Shown here piece after piece: positions 38,337-47,848 of a DNA stretch of 64,000 bases. Numbering within the stretch: position 1 is the stretch's first letter; each line of letters begins with the position of its first letter. The notes beneath the pieces are model-generated. The model was not told where the DNA came from. It searched no databases and was given only the letters and a program-made list of their open reading frames with translations. The stretch covers positions 1 through 64,000 of the IMG/VR virus record IMGVR_UViG_3300020123_000589; one strand, written 5' to 3'. The position numbers and the translations under genes were made by a program. This DNA comes from a virus.

Positions 38337-41300
38337 ATGCTCGATAAACTAGCTGGTTTGGCAACTCAGATACGCGATTTGGAACGCAGTCTTAAAGAGA
38401 TGGATACTAAGAAAGCAAATCCCACAAAGGTTAAAGAGATTACAGATGTAATCAAAGACCTGAAGAGTATGCTTGAAGAAAAAAAGCAGAAGAAAGAAGA
38501 GCGTAGAAAAAAGAAAGAAGAATCTGCCAAAGCTGAGCCAAAAGTTGAAGCCACTGTTCAGCCTACCGAGGTTGTTAAAGAATCTGCTCCAACTCCTACC
38601 GAAGAAGTAGTAAAAGAAGCTGATGTAAATAAATTTGCAATTGATTCTAAAGTGGAACCTATTCGCGGAACACCTGGAAGTTGGGGTGTCGTTATTCGTG
38701 AGGCAGGAATTAATGGAGATCCTCTTTGCTACGTGAAATGGCACGAAGGTACACTTAAGGAAGCCCACGGTGAATATGGTGCGTATTATCCAAGTGATTT
38801 GCGATTGAAAGCTGAAGTAATAGCTGAAGCTAAGGACCCAACAGATTACGTACCTCGTGAACAATTATACAATCTCGAAGCCGATCTTAAATCCAACTAT
38901 GAGAAAATGATTTCTGATTTACAGGAAGAGATCAAAACAGCCCAAGACAAAGGTGAATATGCTTGGGTTGGAAGGCTGGAAGAGAAGCTTGCTGATGCAC
39001 AAAAAGCTTATAAAGAGAAGTTTAGTGAGAAACACGCAGATTCACAATTTAAATGTGAAAACTGTGGTTCCGAACTTGGACCTCTTGGGCAATCCCATTT
39101 AGAGAATCTTCCAGGTGGAGAACAAAAGTGGACTTGTAATAAAAAGAAAGCAGAAGATGAAAATGGTTCTGGTGGAACTACACGTCTTAAAGTAGTTGAT
39201 CAGAATCCTCCATATGATAAAGATCCTCAAGAGAAATCAACAGGATATGGCGGTGATCGTCCAATGGGTGCTATGATCGCTCCTAATAGTGACGAAAACT
39301 CTTTACCTTTGGAATCTTCTTTAAATAAAGATGCAACACACACTCTTAAAATTAAGAGTCTCGATGATGCTCAAGCCGAGTGTTCAGAAGGTGATTGGCA
39401 TTTTAGTGGCACAGGGGCTAGAACAAAAGAAGAACTTGAAGAACAATTTAAGAAACATACACATAAGAAAGCGTCTCTAAAATTTGCCGACCTTGATCTA
39501 GACTCCATAGATAAACGTTGGGCTCTTTATGTTGATGGAAAGCTTGCTATTCGCACCCTCACCCGCTCTAAGGCAGAACGCATTGCTAAAGAAAGATTCC
39601 CAGAGCAAGTAGCTGCTGGTAAGTACGAAATTAAACGAGAAGATCATACACCCGTAGAAGCTTCTTTAGACAAACAAGCTATCAACATAACTGTAGGCGA
39701 AAAGCTTTTTGTTGTTAATCCTTTAGCTAAAACAGCAGATAACGAGTATTGCTACGATGTCAATTTAGCTAATGGTTCTAAACTGTTTAAAATTACTTCG
39801 AAAGAAGAAATGGGACAGGAACATCTCACTTATGTTATTGGCACAGAGCTTGGACAGAAGAAAGAAGCCAAAAATAAATGTGTAATTTGTAATATGGAGT
39901 TTGATACATGGCCAGAGTATGATGCACATAAGAAAGAAAAACATAGTCCAAAGATGGCTAAACTTACATCCAATCTCGCCTTTTTAAAGAAAGGTTCATT
40001 TGTTTCTATTCTAGATATTGATAATACTAAAAAGCAAGTTAAGTTTGCTTCCTTGGATGGTTCACTTAGAGGGTGGGCACCAATGCAAAAGTTTGCTACT
40101 ATGGATGTTCCAGAAGCTAATTTAATTGATCATGAAGGGCATAAAGATGAAGTATTGGCTGACAACGGTGGGAAAGAGATTCTTGTAATTTGCCCAGCCG
40201 GATCAGTTAATGTTGAGTGGCGAACTATTGAAGCTCCTCCAGCTACACCAGAGAGTTTGAATGATATTGAAGCAGCGGGACGATTGAAAGTCGGAGATCG
40301 TGTTCGTGTGTCGGAAGGTTCTGGACTTGAATCTGGGGTGACTGGAACCATCGTTTCTATGTGGGAATTTAACTCAAATATTGGAACAAATGAACGAGGG
40401 GTTCCAAATATTGAAGGATATTATAAACCCGTAGACTGGTCACGAGAAGTTCCTCTAAAACTTGATGATGGTTCATACATAACGATGTTTAAGAACAGAG
40501 TATGGCCAGTCAATCCTGATGTAACAGCCAAAGCAGAATTCCCAGGTGGGCAATGTGCTGGATGTGGTAAAGATCTTCCAACTGTTTGGGGCGAAACTTA
40601 TTGTAAAGAGTGCTCAGACAAAAAAGGTTTGCCACAGAAAAAAGCTGATGAAGAAATGCCAGAAAATGAACAATCCGAAGAGGATATTTATATTCATGAT
40701 GAACGTGGGCAAACTATTGCCTCAAGCCCCGCTCATGGTATTATTGCTAAACAAATTGGTGATGATTGGGAAATGCTTTATGCAGATATCGATCAGTGGA
40801 TGATTGACAATAATTTTTTTCCATCCGTTTGGTGGGTAAGTGACCACGGAAATGTTCATAAAGCAGAAAGTTTTTACGAGTGGACATCCAATAAAACTAA
40901 AACAGCATCATTAAACAAAGATGCCCACATTCGCCACGAAGATGGAAAATGGGTTATTTATAGTCATGACTTTAAAAAGAAGCTTGGAACATATGATTCT
41001 AAAGAAGCCGCAGAGAAACGCTTAAAGCAGATTGAATACTTTAAACATGAAGGATCTTTGCAGCCACTCTCGAAGAAAGAAGCAGTACAAAAAGAGGCTC
41101 TTGAGAATCAGCCTTGCGATGAGTCTGGATGCAATGAACCAGCCGTTCAATACGGTCATGGTGGTGTATGGTGTGCTAAACATAAAAAATCTTCTAATAA
41201 AGAAGCTTCATCTGAAGTTCCTATGCCAGCAGATAAATGTGAAGAATGTGGTAAGGAACTTGGTCCAGAAGCATTCCTTTCCAAATGGCCAGTTTGTGGT

Positions 41301-41843
41301 AAATGCACAAAGAAACGCCACGAGAAAGCTTTGGGTAAACATAAGAAAGCCGATCAAGATATTTCTTTGGAACAACAGGTTCAAGGATTTCGAGATCGCA
41401 TGAATGCTGTAACCGAAAGATTGGCTAACCCCCCTGCCAAAACAGCCGATTTAGAAACAACTCAGGATCTATCTAATGTGGATGTTAAGGATCTTTCCGA
41501 AGGTATTCTTCACATGATTGATATGATCGAATCTAAAGTGGGAGAGAATGTTTCAGCCGATCCAGAACTTCATCCAATGCTTGAGGATCTTGAGAATAAG
41601 GTTTACGAGATTGAAATGAAGCTTGGAATTAAACCCGAACTTCCCGAACATGAGAAGGCAGAGCCCGAACATAAAGAGATTGTTGAAGAAGTAGAAAAAG
41701 AATCTGCTGTTGAAGTTAAAGCCGATGATGTTAATACACCACCGCAAACACTTCCACCTACAGGATTCAAATATGCTTGGGACCCCAAGAACATGGCTTG
41801 GATTTTAGTTCAGATTACTGGTGCTCCAGGTGGCGGCTACTAA
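38337..41843 (+). CDS. Giant modular protein with zinc fingers
   Basis: 1168 residues. Order: coiled coil (1-70), linker, barrel with GTPGSWGVVIRE (~105-155), coiled coil, zinc ribbon CENCG...WTC (~239), KKASLKFADLD segment, a C2H2-like finger CVIC...YDAHKKEKH (~514-537), KOW-like KVGDRVRVSEGSGLESGVTG (~648), ribbon CAGCG...YCKEC (~741), a WVIYSHDFKKKLGTYDSKEA module (~870), CDESGCNEP...WCAKH (~927), ribbon CEECG...CGKC (~968), and a C-terminal AWDPKNMAWILVQITG. Domains are separated by SLNK[QD]A / K-x-A linkers. Probably a virion or injected protein; exact role unknown. Confidence 0.65.
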   Translation: MLDKLAGLATQIRDLERSLKEMDTKKANPTKVKEITDVIKDLKSMLEEKKQKKEERRKKKEESAKAEPKVEATVQPTEVVKESAPTPTEEVVKEADVNKFAIDSKVEPIRGTPGSWGVVIREAGINGDPLCYVKWHEGTLKEAHGEYGAYYPSDLRLKAEVIAEAKDPTDYVPREQLYNLEADLKSNYEKMISDLQEEIKTAQDKGEYAWVGRLEEKLADAQKAYKEKFSEKHADSQFKCENCGSELGPLGQSHLENLPGGEQKWTCNKKKAEDENGSGGTTRLKVVDQNPPYDKDPQEKSTGYGGDRPMGAMIAPNSDENSLPLESSLNKDATHTLKIKSLDDAQAECSEGDWHFSGTGARTKEELEEQFKKHTHKKASLKFADLDLDSIDKRWALYVDGKLAIRTLTRSKAERIAKERFPEQVAAGKYEIKREDHTPVEASLDKQAINITVGEKLFVVNPLAKTADNEYCYDVNLANGSKLFKITSKEEMGQEHLTYVIGTELGQKKEAKNKCVICNMEFDTWPEYDAHKKEKHSPKMAKLTSNLAFLKKGSFVSILDIDNTKKQVKFASLDGSLRGWAPMQKFATMDVPEANLIDHEGHKDEVLADNGGKEILVICPAGSVNVEWRTIEAPPATPESLNDIEAAGRLKVGDRVRVSEGSGLESGVTGTIVSMWEFNSNIGTNERGVPNIEGYYKPVDWSREVPLKLDDGSYITMFKNRVWPVNPDVTAKAEFPGGQCAGCGKDLPTVWGETYCKECSDKKGLPQKKADEEMPENEQSEEDIYIHDERGQTIASSPAHGIIAKQIGDDWEMLYADIDQWMIDNNFFPSVWWVSDHGNVHKAESFYEWTSNKTKTASLNKDAHIRHEDGKWVIYSHDFKKKLGTYDSKEAAEKRLKQIEYFKHEGSLQPLSKKEAVQKEALENQPCDESGCNEPAVQYGHGGVWCAKHKKSSNKEASSEVPMPADKCEECGKELGPEAFLSKWPVCGKCTKKRHEKALGKHKKADQDISLEQQVQGFRDRMNAVTERLANPPAKTADLETTQDLSNVDVKDLSEGILHMIDMIESKVGENVSADPELHPMLEDLENKVYEIEMKLGIKPELPEHEKAEPEHKEIVEEVEKESAVEVKADDVNTPPQTLPPTGFKYAWDPKNMAWILVQITGAPGGGY

Positions 41844-41855
41844 CAGGGGCAAATT

Positions 41856-42608
41856 ATGAAAGAAATGCCCACGGCAATCCTGCCAGCAGATTCTGAATAT
41901 GTTTATGTACCCGACACGGACAGTTGGAATGTTCAGAAAAAGTCAGGTAATAAAAAACTGTCCAAAAATGATTACGGCAAGGAAGCAATTTGTCCAATTT
42001 GTGGTGAATGGAAACCTTCCAAATATTCCCCCGCTGAATTACAAGAAATAGATTGGGCATGTTCCGACTGTCTTAGTAAACATCCTAAAGAAGTACAGGA
42101 ATTAGAACAAAAGGAAGAGATGGGAGAAGCTCCCCCTACGCTTCCATCAAAACCTACTCCCCCAGAAAATCGTGGTCAAAAAGAAATTACCAAATTTGAT
42201 CCAGAATTTGAATGGCTCCTTAAGCTTGTAAATGTTGCAATAAAAGCAGGAGTTCCCGCCTCTGAAATTAAAGCACTTTCTCAATCCCACCCTTTCAAAA
42301 CCATTGATGATGCTGGCGATTTAGCCGCGCAGATTTGGACACTTGCTACCGAAAAATATCAGATACCGCGAGAATATTTGATTAAGAAACTACCTGAAAA
42401 AAGATCCAGTTTAAAGACTGCTTATGAAGGTGGTTATCCTACCGAAAATGATGCTACAACTTGGGGTACTGCTGCTCCTGGTACTTATGCGTATCAACCA
42501 AATATTACACACGATGCTCCTACAGGATTACGTGAAGGTGATACTGGGGAACCGATCACCATTTGTCCTAAATGTAAATCAGATAGAGTTGAGCAGTGTG
42601 ATGATTAA
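41856..42608 (+). CDS. Modular protein, probable 5' part of a split gene
   Basis: 250 residues. CPICGEWKPS...WACSDC is a zinc ribbon at about 46-71, then a Pro-rich linker, a helical domain (LLKLVNVAIKAGVPASEIK) and a C-terminus ending ICPKCKSDRVEQCDD. That end is half a zinc ribbon; the other half (KFKCQECSHIFDV) begins the gene at 43469, after the HNH gene. I infer an endonuclease insertion split one gene here. Confidence 0.6.
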   Translation: MKEMPTAILPADSEYVYVPDTDSWNVQKKSGNKKLSKNDYGKEAICPICGEWKPSKYSPAELQEIDWACSDCLSKHPKEVQELEQKEEMGEAPPTLPSKPTPPENRGQKEITKFDPEFEWLLKLVNVAIKAGVPASEIKALSQSHPFKTIDDAGDLAAQIWTLATEKYQIPREYLIKKLPEKRSSLKTAYEGGYPTENDATTWGTAAPGTYAYQPNITHDAPTGLREGDTGEPITICPKCKSDRVEQCDD

Positions 42609-43482
42609 TTCTAAAATTACAGACTTAACAGGGAAAATATTTGGTAGACTCACAATTATTAAATTAGATAAGGTTGTAAATTATTGTTCTTATTGGTTAG
42701 CCAAGTGCTCTTGTGGAAACGTCATAAGTGCTCGAAGAAGTAATCTTATAAATGGACATATTCAATCTTGTGGATGTTTGTCGCATGAATTGCGCGTACA
42801 ACGTGGGAAAGACAATAAAATACATGGGATGGAAGGAACAAGGTTTTATAGAATTTGGCATGGAATGAAAGGTAGATGTTTAAATCCAAATGACAAGGAT
42901 TACCCAAAGTATGGTGGAAAGCTTTGTGAGAGGTGGTTTGAGTTTCTTAATTTTAGAAACGATTTATACAACAGCTATGTAAAGCACGTAGAAGAGTTTG
43001 GGGAGGAAAATACCAGTTTAGACAGGTTTCCTAATCAGATTGGCAATTATGAACTTAGCAACGTTCGCTGGGCGACTAGAGAAGAACAACAGCAAAATAC
43101 CAGAATGTCTGCAAAAACGGGTAATTACGAAAAACATATTTATTGGAAAAATCGGATTCAAGATACAATTTGTCAAGCATTAAAACGTCAAACAAATAGC
43201 CCAATACTTGAACAATATGTAGGATGCAATTTGAATGACCTTCGTAAACACATTGAATCCCAATTTCAAGAAGGAATGACTTGGAATAATCATGGACGTA
43301 GCTACGGGCAGTGGCAAATTGATCACATTATTGGTTGTAATAATTTTGATCTTTCTAATGAGGCAGAACGAAAGCAGTGTTTCTATTATGTTAACTTACG
43401 ACCGATGTGGAAAGAAGATCATGTAAAAAAGAGTGTTCGTAGATTACAAGTTACAAAAGAGATTGCCAATGCCAAAATTTAA
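42601..43482 (+). CDS. HNH homing endonuclease
   Basis: 293 residues from ATG 42601, overlapping the upstream stop. The N-terminal Cys cluster (CSYWLAKCSCGNVISARRSN, then SCGCLSHE) is followed by FYRIWHGMKGRCLNP, CERWFEFLNF, TSLDRFPN and NVRWATREEQQQNT, as in phage homing endonucleases. A second segment, WQIDHIIGCNNFD...YVNLRPMWKEDH, is a canonical HNH. It fills the gap between two half zinc ribbons and overlaps both, so it probably moved into a coding region as a free-standing gene. Confidence 0.85.
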   Translation: MINSKITDLTGKIFGRLTIIKLDKVVNYCSYWLAKCSCGNVISARRSNLINGHIQSCGCLSHELRVQRGKDNKIHGMEGTRFYRIWHGMKGRCLNPNDKDYPKYGGKLCERWFEFLNFRNDLYNSYVKHVEEFGEENTSLDRFPNQIGNYELSNVRWATREEQQQNTRMSAKTGNYEKHIYWKNRIQDTICQALKRQTNSPILEQYVGCNLNDLRKHIESQFQEGMTWNNHGRSYGQWQIDHIIGCNNFDLSNEAERKQCFYYVNLRPMWKEDHVKKSVRRLQVTKEIANAKI

Positions 43483-45697
43483 ATGCCAAGAGTGCAGCCA
43501 TATTTTTGATGTAGATCGTATCCCCAAGATTGATAGAGGGTCTGATGCTCCAACAGTGAATGATTATTCAGGCAATTTTTTTTGGGGTCCCCGTGACCTC
43601 GGAACGGTACATCAGCATAGTCCAGCAGACTCTGGTTGGGCTCCCGCAGGTACAGAAAATTACGATGGAGTTTCATCTAACGTGATGATGAGTTCTTTCA
43701 ACAGCTTTATGCACAAGCAATCAAATTTAAGCAAAGCAGCTCATTGTGGTCCCTGCTCCGTACTTAAGATGGAAGTTCTTCACATCCTCATTGATCTTTA
43801 TTACAAAGACAATTCTTTATTCCCCGAAGAAGTTATTGAAGAACTTTCTGTAGCTGCAACGGAACTCAATATTGATAATTTTAATGATATTTTAGAAAGC
43901 GTTATCACAGAATATTTAGAAGAGAAAGCCGAAAAGGTTGGAGACAAATTGCCAAAGCTTAAGAATCTTTTGGTTGCTTTGAAAGATATTTCGCCTAAGC
44001 TTGGCAAAGATATTGAGGTTGTTGATAAGCAGGAGAATGTGGATAAAGAAGCTTCATCACATGTGCAAAATATTAATGGTGTTCGTGTATACCGAAATCC
44101 TCAACCAGAACAAGCTGTTAATTTATTTAGACATTCAAAAGAACAAGCGTTACGTTATATTGCTACAGAATATGGGGATATTTATATGTGGGATGCTTTT
44201 GATGTTGAGCATTCACAAATGGCTGAAGATCTTGGTCTAACAGATGACCCAAACTGGTATGACGGTGCAGGTACAATTATCTCAGAGAAACAGGCATATG
44301 AGAGAGCAAAAACATTTAATCCATCTTCTTTAGAGCCCCAAGTAGCTAATTTAAAACAAGCAGCCAAAGAAGTTCCAGCCCTTTCAAACAAAGTAGTTAC
44401 AGATTTGATTCCGATGTTTGTTGATAAAACAGAACCCCCAGACCATAAGTGTAAGACATGTTCTTTTAAAATAGAGAAAGACGGCAAAGCCACTTGTGTG
44501 ATTATGAAAGGTGAAATCAATTTAGAAAAGGGAAGTTGTAATTATTGGTCTGAAAGAGAAGTACCACAAAATGCCAATTCGTCCAAGATGGAAAGAAAAA
44601 CTGCTGGATATGTAGAAGTAGATGGATTGATTAATTGTAGCACCTGCTCCTACTACGAACATGATTTTTGTAAACTCTGGCAGGGGTCTGTTAAAGACGA
44701 ACAATGTTGCATGGCTTGGGAAGGAACTACAACAAAAGAAGCAAGTATAAATTTTCAACAGGCCATGGAGAAAGCTACAAAAGAGTTGATGGGGGAATGC
44801 AAATTAAATGATATAAAAGATATCTCTGGTGGTTATTGTGAAGATTGGGTAGCAACCGTAAAAAAATATTTTCCAAATATTAAACGAGTGGATTATTCCA
44901 TTGGTAAATATATTCCGCATTCTGTAATTGAATATAACGGAAAATTTTATGATAGTGAAACACCACAAGGGGTTTCATCTTTAGATGAATTACCCTTTTC
45001 CAAACGATATGTAAATGAAGGACCAATTGCTTTGGAAGATTATACAAAAGAAGGATCATTAAATAAACAAGCCAATCCTCCGAGTAGATTTTGGATTGCA
45101 CCAAATGGGAAAGAGTTTGATGCAGGTACTAACCACGGAGCTTGGATTAAAGTAAATAAAGATTTGCTTGACAAACAATATGGAATAAAGAATCCAAATC
45201 TTGGATACGTATGGGATGCCTTGTTAAATAATGGTTGGGTTCGTGTATCAAATGAGCCAGCAGGAACAGGATTTCAAATTCAAGTTAAAAATTTAAAAAG
45301 CTTACCATCTTTTCTCGATGATTTTGTATCTCAAAATTTTAATGAGGGTAATCGTATTGAGATGGGAGATCAAAGCGGTAATTTAGTGCAAATTTATAAT
45401 CCCTTTCCCTCTCTTCAGAAAGCGGTCAATAGAGCGTTGTCATTAAGACAAACGGCAAATGCCAACTTAAAGCAAACATCCCTTCTCGATGAAGTATTGG
45501 ATCAAACGACCCAGGACGCTATTGCAGCTGAATACGGTCCTTCAATGCTCATTGCACTTAGATTCTATAATGATGCTGCACGTTATGGACAATCACCAGA
45601 TCGTGCGATGGCCTATGCTTTAGAAGAAGTAAAAAGAATGCATCGTCCATTGGAACAAAGAAAATTTTTAGAAGTGTTGGATACTTATTTTCAGTAA
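43469..45697 (+). CDS. Modular protein, probable 3' part of a split gene
   Basis: 742 residues from ATG 43469. Starts MPKFKCQECSHIFDV (half ribbon). Then a helical domain (~80-190); a PEQAVNLF...IYMWDAFDVEH module (~213-258); Cys-rich CKTCSFKIEKDGKATC (~330) and CSTCSYYEHDFC...CCMAW (~392); a possible cysteine-peptidase-like fold (GGYCEDWVATVKKYF then HSVIEYNGKFYDSE, ~450-500); and a W module from FWIAPNGKEFD to PFPSLQKAVNRA (~540-660). Probably particle-associated. The start overlaps the HNH gene, so translation of both may be coupled. Confidence 0.65.
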   Translation: MPKFKCQECSHIFDVDRIPKIDRGSDAPTVNDYSGNFFWGPRDLGTVHQHSPADSGWAPAGTENYDGVSSNVMMSSFNSFMHKQSNLSKAAHCGPCSVLKMEVLHILIDLYYKDNSLFPEEVIEELSVAATELNIDNFNDILESVITEYLEEKAEKVGDKLPKLKNLLVALKDISPKLGKDIEVVDKQENVDKEASSHVQNINGVRVYRNPQPEQAVNLFRHSKEQALRYIATEYGDIYMWDAFDVEHSQMAEDLGLTDDPNWYDGAGTIISEKQAYERAKTFNPSSLEPQVANLKQAAKEVPALSNKVVTDLIPMFVDKTEPPDHKCKTCSFKIEKDGKATCVIMKGEINLEKGSCNYWSEREVPQNANSSKMERKTAGYVEVDGLINCSTCSYYEHDFCKLWQGSVKDEQCCMAWEGTTTKEASINFQQAMEKATKELMGECKLNDIKDISGGYCEDWVATVKKYFPNIKRVDYSIGKYIPHSVIEYNGKFYDSETPQGVSSLDELPFSKRYVNEGPIALEDYTKEGSLNKQANPPSRFWIAPNGKEFDAGTNHGAWIKVNKDLLDKQYGIKNPNLGYVWDALLNNGWVRVSNEPAGTGFQIQVKNLKSLPSFLDDFVSQNFNEGNRIEMGDQSGNLVQIYNPFPSLQKAVNRALSLRQTANANLKQTSLLDEVLDQTTQDAIAAEYGPSMLIALRFYNDAARYGQSPDRAMAYALEEVKRMHRPLEQRKFLEVLDTYFQ
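45086..45450 (+). repeat. W module, copy 1 (protein-level repeat)
   Basis: About 120 codons from FWIAPNGKEF to the PFPSLQKAVN motif, with GWVRVS, LPSFLDDFV and IEMGDQSG between. Three further copies are in the protein at 48501. Confidence 0.7.
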
Positions 45698-45700
45698 GAC

Positions 45701-45729
45701 TTGACTCCTTTCGATAAGTGTGGTATAAT
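45701..45729 (+). promoter_or_regulatory. Sigma70-type promoter giving leaderless mRNA
   Basis: TTGACT (45701-45706), 17 bp, TATAAT (45724-45729). Expected +1 at about 45736, one base before ATG 45737. Confidence 0.85.
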
Positions 45730-45736
45730 AGAGAGA

Positions 45737-46444
45737 ATGGAAATAAATAAACTGATTGATCATACTGAGTTGCAACCCAATAAGCCGCTTGGCCGTTATA
45801 CGGAGTTAGTACGAGAATCTATTTTTCATAAATTTCATTCTGTATGTGTTTCTAGTTTTCATACACCACTAGTTGCCAATTTTCTTCATTCATACGTCCA
45901 CACAGATATGAATTTAAATATTGCGGTAGCAACGACAATCGGATTCCCTTTAGGCACCAGCAGCATCCAAGCAAAAGTAGTTGAGATGCAACAAGCATTT
46001 AACGATGGTGCAACAGAGTTTGATTTTTGTATTAATACAGGTTTAGTGAAAACAAAAGAATGGAAGCACATTAAAGATGAATTTGTTACACTTCGTAATG
46101 CAATACCCACAACTGAAAAGTTTCATCCAATTTTGAAGGTTATTTTAGAAGTGGGGTTGTTGGAAGATGACGAGATAAAAAGAGCTTGTGATATTGCAGT
46201 TGCAGCAGGTTTGGATTTTGTCAAAACATCTTCAGGATTCCTTTCAAAATTAGAACCAAAACAGACCTCCAGATATGTCAAATTGATGTCCGATCAAGTT
46301 AAAGGTAGTGGGATGTTGGTTAAGGCCAGCGGTGGAATAAAGACTTTAAGTGATGTTAATTTGATGCTAGAAAACGGTGCGAATCGAATTGGCACGTCAA
46401 ATGGTGTATCAATAATGAAAGAAATAGAGGAGAATAAGAAGTGA
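45737..46444 (+). CDS. deoC: Deoxyribose-phosphate aldolase
   Basis: 235 residues. LIDHTELQP at 6-14, [15 protein letters not shown], the Schiff-base Lys163 in DFVKTSSGF and KASGGI at 196-201 identify DeoC, which splits deoxyribose-5-phosphate into glyceraldehyde-3-phosphate and acetaldehyde. ATG 45737 is chosen because the family starts just before the LIDHT motif; no ribosome binding site is present and the promoter points to a leaderless mRNA. An early-type promoter inside late genes suggests a recent arrival, perhaps together with the HNH gene that follows; sugar salvage from degraded host DNA is its likely use. Confidence 0.92.
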   Translation: MEINKLIDHTELQPNKPLGRYTELVRESIFHKFHSVCVSSFHTPLVANFLHSYVHTDMNLNIAVATTIGFPLGTSSIQAKVVEMQQAFNDGATEFDFCINTGLVKTKEWKHIKDEFVTLRNAIPTTEKFHPILKVILEVGLLEDDEIKRACDIAVAAGLDFVKTSSGFLSKLEPKQTSRYVKLMSDQVKGSGMLVKASGGIKTLSDVNLMLENGANRIGTSNGVSIMKEIEENKK

Positions 46445-47097
46445 CAAGTAGACGAAAACAATTTTGCCCTAAAGGACATGACACATTTGTATTTGGACGT
46501 GATAGTAATTATAGATGCAATGCGTGTAGAAAGCCAGTTTCTTTAGGCATAAGAGCAGCTGAGCCAACTATAAAAAAGCAATTTTGTCCACAGGGGCATG
46601 ATACATTTATTGTGGGTAGGAATAAAAGTGGTGGGGGTTGTAAGGAATGTAGTAGAGAAAACAGACGGATTTCGTATAGAAAAACTGCAACTGGAAAGTC
46701 AGTTGGTCGGCCAAAATCTAGCAAAAACAAGCACATTAAACAAGTTTGTAGACGTGGACATGATCTTTCTATAATTGGAAGAGATCAGTTTGGTAATTGT
46801 AAAAGATGTATGAAGCTTTGCCATAGAGCGAATGCTGTTAAATATGCAATGGATAGACAACTTCGAGTACCAAAATTTGGTCAGCGAGGTATTTTACAAA
46901 TATATAAAAATTGCCCTAAGGATAAAACTGTAGATCACTACATCCCTCTGCGAGGCAAAAAAGTATCGGGTTTGCATGTAAGTTGGAATCTACAATATTT
47001 AACTATGATAGAAAATATTAAAAAGTCCAATAAAATAAATCTTTTGGAAGCTTCCGAATGGTATGGTAAATTGTTGGAAAAAGCGGAGCTAAAATAA
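46441..47097 (+). CDS. HNH endonuclease with three GHD zinc fingers (GTG start)
   Basis: 218 residues. Three fingers ([33 protein letters not shown]) then [24 protein letters not shown]... IKKSNK as a compact HNH. Relative of the protein at 31178 with a different nuclease domain, showing exchange of nuclease behind conserved fingers. GTGA overlap with deoC. Confidence 0.8.
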   Translation: MTSRRKQFCPKGHDTFVFGRDSNYRCNACRKPVSLGIRAAEPTIKKQFCPQGHDTFIVGRNKSGGGCKECSRENRRISYRKTATGKSVGRPKSSKNKHIKQVCRRGHDLSIIGRDQFGNCKRCMKLCHRANAVKYAMDRQLRVPKFGQRGILQIYKNCPKDKTVDHYIPLRGKKVSGLHVSWNLQYLTMIENIKKSNKINLLEASEWYGKLLEKAELK

Positions 47098-47125
47098 CAG
47101 AAAAGAATTGAAAAGGAGATACGAA

Positions 47126-47557
47126 ATGGACAAATATTACGTCAGCGATGGTAACGGTGGGAAAGAGATTCCCATCATAAAGAAAGAAGACCCCTACAAA
47201 GCTATTCTAGCGAAGGCTGAGGCACCTACAAGCCGCGAAAAGGTACACGATGAGGTTGTAGCTGGTGATGCCACTACAAAAGAATACAAGACTTCTTTTG
47301 CTGGAAAAGAAGAATCTGTTGTTACAGAACCAGAAAAAGAACTCGTTTATGGTCATTGCAATAATTGTCGTGTTGAACTTACTGAAGATAAAGTAACAAA
47401 GAACGCCATTGATTATCAGAGAAATGAAGATGGAAGCCTTAGCAAAATCGCGTCTAGATTTAGTGTATTTTGTAAAAATTGTATGAAGTTTATTACAATA
47501 ATTGACAGGGATGCTGTTAAGATGCTCCAAGATATGATCAAAAAAGGTGTTCGATAA
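47126..47557 (+). CDS. Zinc-binding protein
   Basis: 143 residues from ATG 47126 (AAAGGAGA nine bases upstream). Disordered acidic first half (GKEESVVTEPEKE), then GHCNNCRVEL...VFCKNCMKF, a ribbon, and a helix. YVSDGNGGKEIP at the start is shared in style with proteins of the giant cluster. Role unknown. Confidence 0.6.
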   Translation: MDKYYVSDGNGGKEIPIIKKEDPYKAILAKAEAPTSREKVHDEVVAGDATTKEYKTSFAGKEESVVTEPEKELVYGHCNNCRVELTEDKVTKNAIDYQRNEDGSLSKIASRFSVFCKNCMKFITIIDRDAVKMLQDMIKKGVR

Positions 47558-47580
47558 GAACAGGAGAAAGCACTAATTTT

Positions 47581-47805
47581 ATGATTGCATTAGCTGAAAG
47601 GAAGGTTGCCGTGAAGAAATATACCGATGCGTGGATCAAGTGCGAATTATGCCACTACGGAAACAATTTCATCATTGAAATTAAAAAGAATGACGATAAA
47701 TATTTCTATGCGGAAAAATGCCCACGCTGTAATTCTTACGGTGAATTTCGTGAATGTACTTGCCGTGAAGCATCAAAATATTTACTTTTGGACGACATGC
47801 CTTAA
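47581..47805 (+). CDS. Zinc-ribbon protein
   Basis: 74 residues. KCELCHYG...KCPRCNSYGEFRECTC gives a ribbon with extra Cys. GTG 47611 is an alternative start with a better AAGGAAGG. Unknown role. Confidence 0.6.
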   Translation: MIALAERKVAVKKYTDAWIKCELCHYGNNFIIEIKKNDDKYFYAEKCPRCNSYGEFRECTCREASKYLLLDDMP

Positions 47806-47848
47806 GCCGTACCCGCCCCACACAAATCTGCTGTATAAGGACTTCCAT

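Noticed and set aside
42609-43468. Group I intron between the two zinc half-ribbons
   Set aside because: The whole interval is coding for the HNH protein, with no non-coding space for a ribozyme core; a split gene is simpler.
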